DNA from: RUG12461 sp045661345 | GTDB lineage: Bacteria; Bacillota; Clostridia; Lachnospirales; Lachnospiraceae | Length of the DNA: 14,527 bases | Assembly: GCA_045661345.1 (NCBI GenBank) | Contig: JAZRFM010000007.1 | Coordinates: 1-14,527, forward strand | Direction: 5' to 3' | In this document: positions 5,416 through 13,246 of the stretch, piece after piece | Layout: every line of letters starts with the position of its first letter | Numbering within the stretch: position 1 is the first letter of the stretch | Notes under the pieces: generated by a model | What the model saw: only the letters and a program-made list of their open reading frames with translations | Told to the model about the DNA's origin: nothing | The model's database searches: none | Made by a program: the position numbers and the translations under genes

Positions 5416-7953
5416 CTATAGCATCTCCGGGGGAATCAACGAAAGGATGGTGTCGTACTCGAAGTTGTCTGCGGCGGCCTTCAGCTGCCCGTACAAGGTG
5501 CGATGCTCTTCCGGGATGCGGTATTGATCCATTTCCGCAAAAAGCGCCTCCAGATCATCGCTGGACATCTCTTCCGCCGCCGTTTTGATCTCACTGTACA
5601 TCTCCCGCAGCAGGGTCGGATCCGCCAGGGGCTTCTCTGCATCGCCTGTTTCACCCTCCCCGCAAACGCCTGCAAGGAGCGTTTTTAAGTCAAGGCATGC
5701 TGTCAGGAAGGGCGCATGATGCGTTCTGATGTACGACAGATCCCGGTTCTTCCCGGCATCTTCAAGCTGCTGTGCCGACTCCCCGAGCGCCTCCGCACCG
5801 ATGAGACGCAGACCGCTCTTTAATGCATGCACCCTGGTTGTGTAGTTCGCATAATCCTCTGCCTCATAATAGCCCTCCAGCTCCTTTGCAGTCTCCTCTA
5901 TGGAATCATCAAAGATCCTCAGGGTGGAGAGATAGACTTCCCCGGAGCCGTTCTGCTTCAGACCGAGCTCCACATCGATCATCTCCTGTCCCACGAGGGG
6001 CCGGAGCTGGTCCGGGATTCCGGCCGCCTCCGTTTTTACAGCGTCTTTTTGCGGTTCCTCTTTCGCAATTTCCACCAGCTCTTTGGGCAGATACTCGATC
6101 ATCATACTTTCCAGCAGATTGGGATCAATGGGCTTTGTGAGGTAGTCGTGAAATCCTTCCGCCATGTACTGCTCTCTGGCTCCGGAGATGGCGTTTGCCG
6201 TCAGACAGATTACAGGGGTTTCATAATTCGGATTTCCCGGCTGGCTTCTCAATTCGTGCAGGGTTTCGATCCCGTCTTTTTTCGGCATCAGATGATCCAT
6301 AAAAATGAGATCATACTTTTTCCTTCGAAGCATGGCAAGGGCGCTGTCCCCGTCATCCGCCGTGTCGACCTGCACCTGCGTCTCCTTTGTCAGGTTTTTG
6401 AAGGCAAGAAGATTCATGGTGTAATCATCCACCATCAGAACCTTTGCACGCGGAGCGATAAATTTCTTCTGATACCTGCTCCTTGTGGCAAGCACATTGT
6501 GGTAGGCTTTTTCATAGTCTCCCAGCGGATCCCACTTTACGACTCCCTGCCTAATCCGGAAGGAAAATGTCGATCCGTCTCCGTAAATGCTCTGCACCTC
6601 CAGATGGCTGTCCATCATCTCCAGCAGCCGCTTTGTGATGTTCATGCCAAGGCCGGTTCCCTCGATGTTGCTGTTGCGCTTTTCCTCTATGCGGTAAAAC
6701 TCGTTGAAAATCCTGCCCAGCTCTTCTTCCTTGATCCCGATCCCGGTATCTTTGACGGACACCAGCAGGATAATCTGATCCTCTGCCTCCTCTGCCCTTT
6801 CATATTCTATGGAAAAGGTGACCCAGCCTTTTCTGGTATATTTGACGGCATTTGTCAGCATGTTGCTGATGACCTGTTTCAGCCGGAGCTCATCGCCGTG
6901 GAGAATCGTCGGCAGGGTCTCGTCAAAATCAAGGAACAGCTGCAGACCCTTATCCTCCGCCCTCAGCCGGATCATGTTGACGAGGTCTCCGATCAGGGAG
7001 GAAATGTCATAGTCCACGGGTCTGATCTCCATCTTCCCCGCCTCGATCTTTGAAAAATCGAGAATGTCATTCACCAGTCCGAGCAGCGTATTCCCTGCCG
7101 TCTTGATGCTGTCGGAGTACTCCAGAATAGTGTTATCCCTGCATTCGCGCTGGATCATCTCGTTCATGCTGAGTACCGCGTTGATCGGCGTGCGGATCTC
7201 ATGAGACATATTCGCAAGGAAGGCCGTTTTCGCCCGGCTCTCAGACTCGGCCTCCGCCTTGGCCTCCTCCGCCGCATTCATGTCAAAGACCACGAATACA
7301 TATAAGATGATCTCTGCCCCGACGATGGACATATTCGCCAAAGACAGCCCGTAAAAAAAGATCTGCAGAACGGCTGCGAGAATAGGCATGATGGTAAAAA
7401 TAAACAGGGGCACCCGCATCCGCATCCTGATCCTGTTGCCGTATTGAATGATGGTGGAAAGCTGGATCAAAAGGGAGATCAGCAGTATACTGAAGGTGAT
7501 GGGGTAGCCCGCCGCTCGTTGATACCGGTTTGTCTCATCAAAGGTGTACAAAATCCCGGTAAAGAGATTCAAAAAGATGATCAGTTCTCCGCAGACCGCA
7601 AGGACATTGATCACGGTCATCCGTTTCGGCAGCTTTTCGAGTCCGCCCTCCCGCTTCAAAACATCTGCCAGATACAGATTAAAGCTGACGGTCACAAACA
7701 TGGACAGCGCAAATACGAGGTAATTGCTGATCCTGACCATCCACCAGCCGAGGGTGCTCTCATCCCCCCGGAACAGATAGGCATAGCGGTCAAAGCAAAG
7801 CAGCAGCATACCGCCCGCTTCCGTCGCCATCAGCGCAATCTTGCGGGGCTTTGGCATTCCTCTCGTGATCAGAATGAAGAAAACAATAATGCCGCAGATG
7901 CTGCTCATACAGAGCATGATGTTCAATTGATGGGTTCTCAGCAAATCAAACAT
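5416..7953 (-). CDS. hybrid sensor histidine kinase with 7TM sensor, receiver and HPt domains
   Basis: An 845-residue membrane phosphorelay protein. Residues about 10-225 hold seven hydrophobic segments with short loops and no large extracellular domain, followed by a short coiled linker (EEAKAEAESESRAK). The HisKA domain has phospho-acceptor His251 in SHEIRTP. The ATPase domain shows the N-box (Asn364), DTGIGI (402-407) and GTGLGM (432-437). The receiver domain (about 503-625) has Asp509/Asp510, phospho-acceptor Asp553 in FMDHLMP, Thr585 and Lys607. The HPt domain (about 650-760) has His709 in VHALKSGLRL. All key residues are intact, so a His-Asp-His relay inside one protein is expected; the final receiver is not encoded here. 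Its ATG shares one base with the murE stop (TAATG), so it is translationally coupled to murE. The input signal is unknown; a cell-wall or envelope cue is an inference from the operon only. Confidence 0.93.
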   Translation of the reverse strand: MFDLLRTHQLNIMLCMSSICGIIVFFILITRGMPKPRKIALMATEAGGMLLLCFDRYAYLFRGDESTLGWWMVRISNYLVFALSMFVTVSFNLYLADVLKREGGLEKLPKRMTVINVLAVCGELIIFLNLFTGILYTFDETNRYQRAAGYPITFSILLISLLIQLSTIIQYGNRIRMRMRVPLFIFTIMPILAAVLQIFFYGLSLANMSIVGAEIILYVFVVFDMNAAEEAKAEAESESRAKTAFLANMSHEIRTPINAVLSMNEMIQRECRDNTILEYSDSIKTAGNTLLGLVNDILDFSKIEAGKMEIRPVDYDISSLIGDLVNMIRLRAEDKGLQLFLDFDETLPTILHGDELRLKQVISNMLTNAVKYTRKGWVTFSIEYERAEEAEDQIILLVSVKDTGIGIKEEELGRIFNEFYRIEEKRNSNIEGTGLGMNITKRLLEMMDSHLEVQSIYGDGSTFSFRIRQGVVKWDPLGDYEKAYHNVLATRSRYQKKFIAPRAKVLMVDDYTMNLLAFKNLTKETQVQVDTADDGDSALAMLRRKKYDLIFMDHLMPKKDGIETLHELRSQPGNPNYETPVICLTANAISGAREQYMAEGFHDYLTKPIDPNLLESMMIEYLPKELVEIAKEEPQKDAVKTEAAGIPDQLRPLVGQEMIDVELGLKQNGSGEVYLSTLRIFDDSIEETAKELEGYYEAEDYANYTTRVHALKSGLRLIGAEALGESAQQLEDAGKNRDLSYIRTHHAPFLTACLDLKTLLAGVCGEGETGDAEKPLADPTLLREMYSEIKTAAEEMSSDDLEALFAEMDQYRIPEEHRTLYGQLKAAADNFEYDTILSLIPPEML

Positions 7954-9422
7954 TATTTTTCCCAGGACTGTTTAATCTCCCGGATGATGACACGCTCATC
8001 CATGGGATACTTTTTCCCTTCGATCTCCTGATAGTCCTCATGCCCTTTCCCGGCAAGAATGATCACATCACCCGGTTCGCCGTGCTCCAGCACATAGCGG
8101 ATGGCTTCCCGCCGATCCGTGATCTTGATGTAGGGTCCCTTCCCTTTTTCAACACCGGTAATGATGTCTGCGATGATCGCTTCCGGGTCCTCATAGCGCG
8201 GATTGTCCGAGGTCACCACCGTCAGATCCGAGAGCCTTGCGCTCACCTCCCCCATCTCAAAACGGCGGTTGCGGTCACGGTTGCCGCCGCACCCGAATAA
8301 GGTCACGATCCGCTTCGGCTCGTACTCCCGGATGGTTTTTAAGAGGCTCTCCAGCGCCACTGCATTGTGCGCATAATCGATCATCACGGTGTACTCCTCC
8401 CGTACCGGGATGATCTCGACTCTTCCCTTGACGGCGATATTGGCAAGCGCATCCTGGATCCGCTTCACCTGATCCGTGAAATGCAGACACACCGCGATGG
8501 CCGCCAGGGAGTTGTGCACGGAAAAGCTGCCGGGAACATCCACACGCACGGGAAAACTCGCTTTCCCGGAAACACTGTACGCCGTGCCGAGCCGCCCCTG
8601 CTCCTGAAAAAGGGAGATATCCGTGGCGCGATAGTCCGCGTCTTCCCTGAGTCCGAAGGTCTCCTTCTCACAGGATGCGTCTTCCATCATCTCCGCAGCG
8701 TAAGGGTCGTCCAGATTGAAAATCCCTTTCCAGCATTGGGAAAATAAAAGCTTTTTACACCGCTTGTATTCCTCAAAATCCTTATGCTCGTTGGGACCGA
8801 TGTGATCCGGCGAGAGGTTGGTAAAAATCCCGTAATCAAACGTGAATCCGCTGACGCGGTGCATCATCAGCCCCTGGGAGGAAACCTCCATCACCATGGC
8901 GCGTGTCCCGGCCTTCACCATTTGATCCAGGGCTTCCTGGATCAGATAGGATTCCGGGGTGGTGTTGGTATTCGGCGTGCGTTTTTCCCCGATGATGGTC
9001 TCAATCGTGCCGATCAGTCCCGTCCGGACGCCGACCCCCTCCAGAATGTCCCGGATCATATAGGTCGTGCTGGTCTTTCCCTTGGTTCCCGTCACGCCGA
9101 TGGTAATGAGCTTTTCCGCAGGATGGGAAAAATAGGCCGCGGAAAGCTCCGCCAGAGCTTCTCTCGTGTCATCCACCCGGACCACGGTGGTTTTCCCCAT
9201 GGAAGCCAGGTCAATGTCGTGCTCAATCACGACTGCGGCGACTCTTTTTTGTGCCGCTGCCACCGCATGTTCATGCGCATCAAAACTGGCTCCGTTGACG
9301 CAGACAAACAGATCTCCCTCCTTCAGCTTCCGTGAATCATAAATCAGCCGTCCGATCTCGGGATTGGGGTCGCCCTGTATGATCTCGTATTTCATGCGTT
9401 CCAACAACGTATTCAGCTTCAT
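7953..9422 (-). CDS. murE: UDP-MurNAc-tripeptide synthetase, DAP-adding
   Basis: Cytoplasmic Mur ligase that adds meso-diaminopimelate to UDP-MurNAc-L-Ala-D-Glu, using ATP. Numbering from the ATG at 9422 (489 residues), the ATP loop GTKGKTST lies at 112-119 and the substrate loop NTNTTPE around 151-157. LSPDHIGPNEHKDFEEY and the carbamylated-lysine region (KKLLFSQ, Lys223) follow, and the DAP-selective motif DNPR is at 406-409. DNPR is the signature of meso-DAP rather than lysine enzymes. An in-frame ATG at 9455, 7 bases past the dapF stop, would add 11 residues (MTSRQAESEKR). I prefer 9422 because MurE homology begins there (MKLNTLLERMKYE), but neither start has a strong ribosome site. The gene directly follows dapF, which makes its substrate. 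Confidence 0.95.
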   Translation of the reverse strand: MKLNTLLERMKYEIIQGDPNPEIGRLIYDSRKLKEGDLFVCVNGASFDAHEHAVAAAQKRVAAVVIEHDIDLASMGKTTVVRVDDTREALAELSAAYFSHPAEKLITIGVTGTKGKTSTTYMIRDILEGVGVRTGLIGTIETIIGEKRTPNTNTTPESYLIQEALDQMVKAGTRAMVMEVSSQGLMMHRVSGFTFDYGIFTNLSPDHIGPNEHKDFEEYKRCKKLLFSQCWKGIFNLDDPYAAEMMEDASCEKETFGLREDADYRATDISLFQEQGRLGTAYSVSGKASFPVRVDVPGSFSVHNSLAAIAVCLHFTDQVKRIQDALANIAVKGRVEIIPVREEYTVMIDYAHNAVALESLLKTIREYEPKRIVTLFGCGGNRDRNRRFEMGEVSARLSDLTVVTSDNPRYEDPEAIIADIITGVEKGKGPYIKITDRREAIRYVLEHGEPGDVIILAGKGHEDYQEIEGKKYPMDERVIIREIKQSWEK

Positions 9423-9461
9423 CCTTTTCTCACTTTCCGCCTGTCGGCTGGTCATCGTGCC

Positions 9462-10304
9462 CTACGGACACGTAATCTCTCCGGAAAAGACCTCTGTCGC
9501 GCTCCCCTCCATCCATACACGCTCTGCCGCTTTGTCATAGGTAATTCGAAGGTCGCCCCCCAGCAGATGCACCGTAACGGTCTCCTCCGTCAGTCCGTTC
9601 AGGACGGATGCCACCACGGAGGCACAGGCCCCGGTTCCGCAGGCCATGGTCTCTCCGGAGCCGCGTTCCCAGACCCGCATGCTGATCTCCTTCCGGGAGA
9701 GAATTTTGACAAACTCCGTGTTGATCCGATCCGGAAACCACGGATGATGTTCAAAGGAGGGGCCGATCTTCGGCAGATCAAGTGTCTGATTCTCTTCCAC
9801 AAACACCACCCCGTGAGGGTTTCCCATGGAAACACAGGTGATCCGCCACTCTGTCCGGTCTGCCGTGATCGGATAGTCAATCACGGCTTCCATGCTTTCC
9901 GGCAGCTTCACCGGGATCTTCTCCGGCGCCGTCTCCGGCTTTCCCATATCCACGGTCACTGTATCCACACGTCCGTCTTTGGTGTGAAGCCGGAGCGTCC
10001 TGACCCCGCTTCCGGTCTCCACCGTGATCTCTTCTTTCTGCACCAGGCCATGATCATAGGCGTACTTCCCGACGCAGCGGATCCCGTTTCCGCACATCGC
10101 ACCCTCGGATCCGTCCGCATTAAACATCCGCATCCTCACATCCGCGATCCCGGAAGGACAGATCAGAATCAGCCCGTCAGACCCGATGCCGAAATGCCTG
10201 TCTGAAACGAACCGGCTCACCTCCTCCGGTGCGTCGACTTTCTCCACCGTGCAGTCCACATAGACGTAATCATTGCCGCAGCCATGCATTTTTGTAAACT
10301 TCAT
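9462..10304 (-). CDS. dapF: diaminopimelate epimerase
   Basis: PLP-independent epimerase that converts LL-DAP to meso-DAP, the substrate of MurE and the precursor of lysine. The 280-residue length is normal for the family. The two catalytic cysteines are both present: Cys71 in AMCGNGIRC and Cys222 in MACGTGACAS. Other family signatures are KMHGCGNDYVYVD at the N-terminus, FNADGSEG, GNPHGV and RVWERGSGET. A good Shine-Dalgarno (GGAGG) lies 6 bases before the ATG and the smpB stop is 10 bases upstream, so it is cotranscribed. Its pairing with murE puts the last step of DAP synthesis beside its use in cell-wall synthesis. Confidence 0.97.
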   Translation of the reverse strand: MKFTKMHGCGNDYVYVDCTVEKVDAPEEVSRFVSDRHFGIGSDGLILICPSGIADVRMRMFNADGSEGAMCGNGIRCVGKYAYDHGLVQKEEITVETGSGVRTLRLHTKDGRVDTVTVDMGKPETAPEKIPVKLPESMEAVIDYPITADRTEWRITCVSMGNPHGVVFVEENQTLDLPKIGPSFEHHPWFPDRINTEFVKILSRKEISMRVWERGSGETMACGTGACASVVASVLNGLTEETVTVHLLGGDLRITYDKAAERVWMEGSATEVFSGEITCP

Positions 10305-10314
10305 GATGTCCTCC

Positions 10315-10776
10315 TCAGCGGTTTCTCTCCTTCAGCTCCCGTGCCATCTCACGTCTGGCATCCTTCTTTGCAATATCCTGGCGCTTGTCGTAAAGCTTCT
10401 TGCCTTTGGCCAGTCCGATCTCCACCTTCGCCCTGCTGTCCTTGAAATAGACCTGCAGCGGCACAAGGGTATAGCCTTTTGCCTGTATCCCCTGCTCGAG
10501 CTTCAGGATCTCCCGTTTATGAAGCAGCAGCTTCTTCGGACGCAGCGGATCCCGGTTGAAAATATTGCCTTTTTCATAAGGTGCGATATGCATCCCGTAG
10601 ACAAACATCTCCCCCTTTTCAATCCGCACATAGGCCTCTTTGATGCTGCATTTCCCCATACGAAGAGACTTCACCTCGGTGCCGTGCAGGCAGACCCCTG
10701 CCTCATATTTTTCCTCAATGAAGTAGTCATGATATGCTTTTTTATTGTTTGCGATCAGCTTCACATTTCCGCTCAT
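10315..10776 (-). CDS. smpB: SsrA-binding protein SmpB
   Basis: tmRNA-binding protein needed for trans-translation. It brings tmRNA to stalled ribosomes, with its C-terminal tail probing the empty mRNA channel. The 153-residue length is standard. Recognisable segments are LIANNKKAYHDYFIEEKYEAG, GTEVKSLRMGK, IAPYEKGN, RPKKLLLHKREI, GYTLVPLQVYFK and GLAKGKKLYDKR. These are followed by the basic helical tail DARREMARELKERNR. GAGGGG lies 8 bases upstream of the ATG, and the rnr stop is 13 bases before it. Its partner ssrA is about 5 kb downstream on the same strand, separated by dapF, murE and a kinase. Confidence 0.97.
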   Translation of the reverse strand: MSGNVKLIANNKKAYHDYFIEEKYEAGVCLHGTEVKSLRMGKCSIKEAYVRIEKGEMFVYGMHIAPYEKGNIFNRDPLRPKKLLLHKREILKLEQGIQAKGYTLVPLQVYFKDSRAKVEIGLAKGKKLYDKRQDIAKKDARREMARELKERNR

Positions 10777-10789
10777 GCCGCATTCCCCT

Positions 10790-12805
10790 CTATTCTGTCA
10801 CCACGGCAAAATCGATCTGCCGCAGCAGCCGGTCTGCCCGATCCACACGGATCCGCACGCGCTGTCCGATCCGGTATGTGATCCCGGTACGTTCTCCCAC
10901 CAGCTCACAGCTTTCCTCATGAAAATGATAATACTCTCCGCGCAGGGACGCAACAGGAACCATGCCCTCGATGGTGTTGGGAAGCTCCACGTAAAAGCCC
11001 CATCCCGTCACGCCGCTGATGACACCGTCAAAGACCTCTCCGATCCTGGTCTCCATGTACTGCACTTCCTTCAGCTTGTCCGCTTCCCGCTCCGCCTCCA
11101 CGGCACGTCGCTCCGTCGCAGAAGAGTGCTGTGCAACCTCCGGCAAAAGCTTGTCGTAATGTGTCCTCCTGGTCGTATTGAACCTTCCGTGCAGTCTTTC
11201 CTTCAGGATCCTGTGCACCATGAGATCCGGGTAACGGCGGATCGGTGATGTGAAATGGCAGTAATACTGCGCCGCCAGACCGAAATGCCCGGTACATTCC
11301 ACGGTGTATTTTGCCTGCATCATGGAGCGCAGGGTCATCCTTGCAATCATGAATTCCTCCGGGCTCCCCTCGGTTCGTTTGAGCAGCGCCTGGATCTCCT
11401 TCGGCGTCACTTCCCCGCCCTTCAGACGCAGGGTGAAGCCAAAGTTCTGCACAAAGGCAGACAGCTTCGAAAGCTTCTCCGGATCCGGCTCCTCATGGGT
11501 CCTGTACACGAGGGGCAGCTCTCGTTCGAAGCAGTCTCTGGCCACGGTTTCGTTTGCGGCCAGCATGAAATCCTCGATGATCCGGGTCGCTTCGTTTCGT
11601 TCATAGGGTCCGATCTCCGTGGGATAGCCAAGCTCATCCAGCACGATCTTTTTTTCCGGCAGATCAAAGTCTATGGCTCCGCGCTCTTCTCGCCTCCTGC
11701 GCAATATCTGCGCCAGTTCTTCCATCCTGCGGATCATGGGGAGGAGCTTTTTGCATTCCTGCGCAAGGGCCGGATCCGCCCCGTCCAGAAGGCATTGCAC
11801 CTCGGTATAGCTCATGCGTCGGGCCGTGCAGATCACGGATTCCGTGATCTCATGCGCAATCACTTTTCCTTCGGGATTGATGGTCATCAGGCAGCTCAGG
11901 GTGAGCCGGTCTTCTCCGCCGTTTAAGGAGCAGATCCCGTTGGAAAGCCTCTTCGGCAGCATCGGCACCACACGGTCCGGCAGATAAACGGAAGTCCCCC
12001 GCGCACGGGCCTCCTGATCCAGAGGGCTGTGCTCCTTCACATACTCGCTCACATCCGCGATATGAACACCGAGGAGATAGTTTTCCCCCTCCATGGTAAG
12101 GGAAACCGCATCGTCCAGATCCTTTGCATCCTCTCCATCGATGGTGATGGTCTGTATCTGCCGCAGATCCCGGCGGGAGAGAATCTCGTCCTCTTCGATC
12201 TGTTCCGGCATCGTCTCCGCTTCCCGGCACACATGCTCCGGAAACTCCGTCGGAATACCGTAAGCGCGTAAAATGGAAAGGGTATCCGTCCCCGGCTCTC
12301 CGGCATGTCCGATCAGCTCGACGATATGTCCCTCAGGACTCCGTCCCGGTGCCCCGTAGTCATCCATCCTCACCACGATTTTGTCACCGTCATGCACCTT
12401 GTCCGGATGTTCCCGCAAAAAAATCTCCCGGTACAGGCGCGGATCATCCGGCCGGAGGATGCCGAAGGTACGAAAATCCAGAAATGTCCCCACGATCTCG
12501 GTATAGCCACGATCCAGCACGCGCACGACCTTTCCTTCTTTTCGCTTGCCGTGCCGCGGCAGGAGCTCAATCTCCACGGTATCCTTATGGAAAGCATCTC
12601 CGGTATACTCCGCCGGAATCAGGATGTCCTGTGCCTCACCCTCCACAGTCACAAACCCGTTACCGTTTTTGTTGGCGGTAAACGCACCGGTCATACGCAC
12701 CTGTTTCACCACTGCCTTCCTGTCGTGCTTCCCGCTCCTTTTTCCATACTGTCTCTTCTGTTTTCTCTTTTGGGAAGTATGATACTTCCTCCCGATTCTG
12801 CTCAC
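10790..12805 (-). CDS. rnr: ribonuclease R
   Basis: Processive 3'-5' exoribonuclease of the RNB family that degrades structured RNA and, with SmpB and tmRNA, clears stalled mRNAs. The protein has 671 residues: a very basic N-terminal tail (1-37), a cold-shock-like OB region (about 38-160), and the RNB domain with metal ligands Asp223, Asp229, Asp231 and Asp232 in IDGEDAKDLDDAV. Later RNB signatures are HIADVSEYV, SCLMTINPEG and CHFTSPIRRYPDLMVHR, then a C-terminal S1 domain (about 585-668, VFDGVISGVTGWGFYVEL). The start is GTG at 12805 with AGGAG 7 bases upstream. The usual N-terminal winged-helix domain of longer RNase R proteins seems absent and is replaced by the basic tail. A terminator hairpin stands just before the start. 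Confidence 0.96.
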   Translation of the reverse strand: MSRIGRKYHTSQKRKQKRQYGKRSGKHDRKAVVKQVRMTGAFTANKNGNGFVTVEGEAQDILIPAEYTGDAFHKDTVEIELLPRHGKRKEGKVVRVLDRGYTEIVGTFLDFRTFGILRPDDPRLYREIFLREHPDKVHDGDKIVVRMDDYGAPGRSPEGHIVELIGHAGEPGTDTLSILRAYGIPTEFPEHVCREAETMPEQIEEDEILSRRDLRQIQTITIDGEDAKDLDDAVSLTMEGENYLLGVHIADVSEYVKEHSPLDQEARARGTSVYLPDRVVPMLPKRLSNGICSLNGGEDRLTLSCLMTINPEGKVIAHEITESVICTARRMSYTEVQCLLDGADPALAQECKKLLPMIRRMEELAQILRRRREERGAIDFDLPEKKIVLDELGYPTEIGPYERNEATRIIEDFMLAANETVARDCFERELPLVYRTHEEPDPEKLSKLSAFVQNFGFTLRLKGGEVTPKEIQALLKRTEGSPEEFMIARMTLRSMMQAKYTVECTGHFGLAAQYYCHFTSPIRRYPDLMVHRILKERLHGRFNTTRRTHYDKLLPEVAQHSSATERRAVEAEREADKLKEVQYMETRIGEVFDGVISGVTGWGFYVELPNTIEGMVPVASLRGEYYHFHEESCELVGERTGITYRIGQRVRIRVDRADRLLRQIDFAVVTE

Positions 12806-12821
12806 TTTTATTCTCCTGTTT

Positions 12822-12859
12822 CTGATAAAGGAAAAGCCGTTGCAGCAATCTGCAACGGC
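12822..12859 (-). terminator. intrinsic terminator or attenuator between secG and rnr
   Basis: A perfect 10-bp stem, GCCGTTGCAG/CTGCAACGGC (12836-12859), with a 4-base ATTG loop is followed on the minus strand by TTTTCCTTTAT. It lies 25 bases past the secG stop. Only 16 bases remain between the T-rich tract and the rnr start, which leaves no room for a separate rnr promoter. Confidence 0.85.
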
Positions 12860-12884
12860 CTGAATGGTCTTTTGAAAATCCGGC

Positions 12885-13127
12885 TCAGGTAAAACTGCCG
12901 ATGTTCAAAACGGCGGCGATCACAAGGAATCCGATCACGGCGATTCTGGTCATCTTGATTAGGACGCCTTCCATCGACCGGCCTTTATTTTTGCCCCAGT
13001 AGGTCTCCGCTGCGCCGCTGATGGCGCCCAGTCCCGCGGATTTGCCCTCCTGCAGCAATATGATAACCGTCAGAAAAATGCAGATCACGATAAATACGAT
13101 TGTAAGGATAATTTTTGCGATATCCAT
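12885..13127 (-). CDS. secG: protein-export membrane protein SecG
   Basis: Small auxiliary subunit of the SecYEG translocon in the cytoplasmic membrane. About 80 residues with two membrane segments (near 4-25 and 58-77) joined by the conserved cytoplasmic loop LLQEGKSAGLGAISGAAETYWGKNKG, the family signature. Two ATGs stand in tandem. I chose the second (13127) because AGGAG then lies 6 bases upstream; the first (13130) would leave only 3. It is the first gene of the operon and is followed by a strong hairpin that probably makes secG mRNA more abundant than the genes after it. Its promoter is close to consensus. Confidence 0.95.
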   Translation of the reverse strand: MDIAKIILTIVFIVICIFLTVIILLQEGKSAGLGAISGAAETYWGKNKGRSMEGVLIKMTRIAVIGFLVIAAVLNIGSFT

Positions 13128-13157
13128 CATAGACTCCTTTCGTCAGACGCAGATTGT

Positions 13158-13186
13158 ATTATAGCATTGGATTCCCGTGATTTCAA
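13158..13186 (-). promoter_or_regulatory. secG operon promoter
   Basis: TTGAAA (13181-13186) and a perfect TATAAT (13158-13163) are 17 bases apart, with a TG one base upstream of the -10 (extended -10). It is the only strong promoter seen for the secG-rnr-smpB-dapF-murE-kinase operon. Confidence 0.85.
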
Positions 13187-13194
13187 GAGAAATC

Positions 13195-13223
13195 TGGAGA
13201 AACTCCCGAAAAACTGTTATAAT
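13195..13223 (+). promoter_or_regulatory. promoter of the PilT-like gene
   Basis: A perfect TATAAT (13218-13223) carries the extended TGT element and a 4/6 match to the -35 consensus (TGGAGA, 13195-13200) at 17 bases. It is divergent from the secG promoter, with only 8 bases between the two -35 boxes. Confidence 0.7.
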
Positions 13224-13246
13224 ACAGGGCGAAAGGAAAGTCTGCT

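Noticed and set aside
5827..7053. A 408-codon plus-strand frame opposite the sensor kinase
   Set aside because: It is entirely antisense to a kinase with intact motifs in order, its translation matches no domain, and long antisense frames are expected in GC-rich coding DNA.
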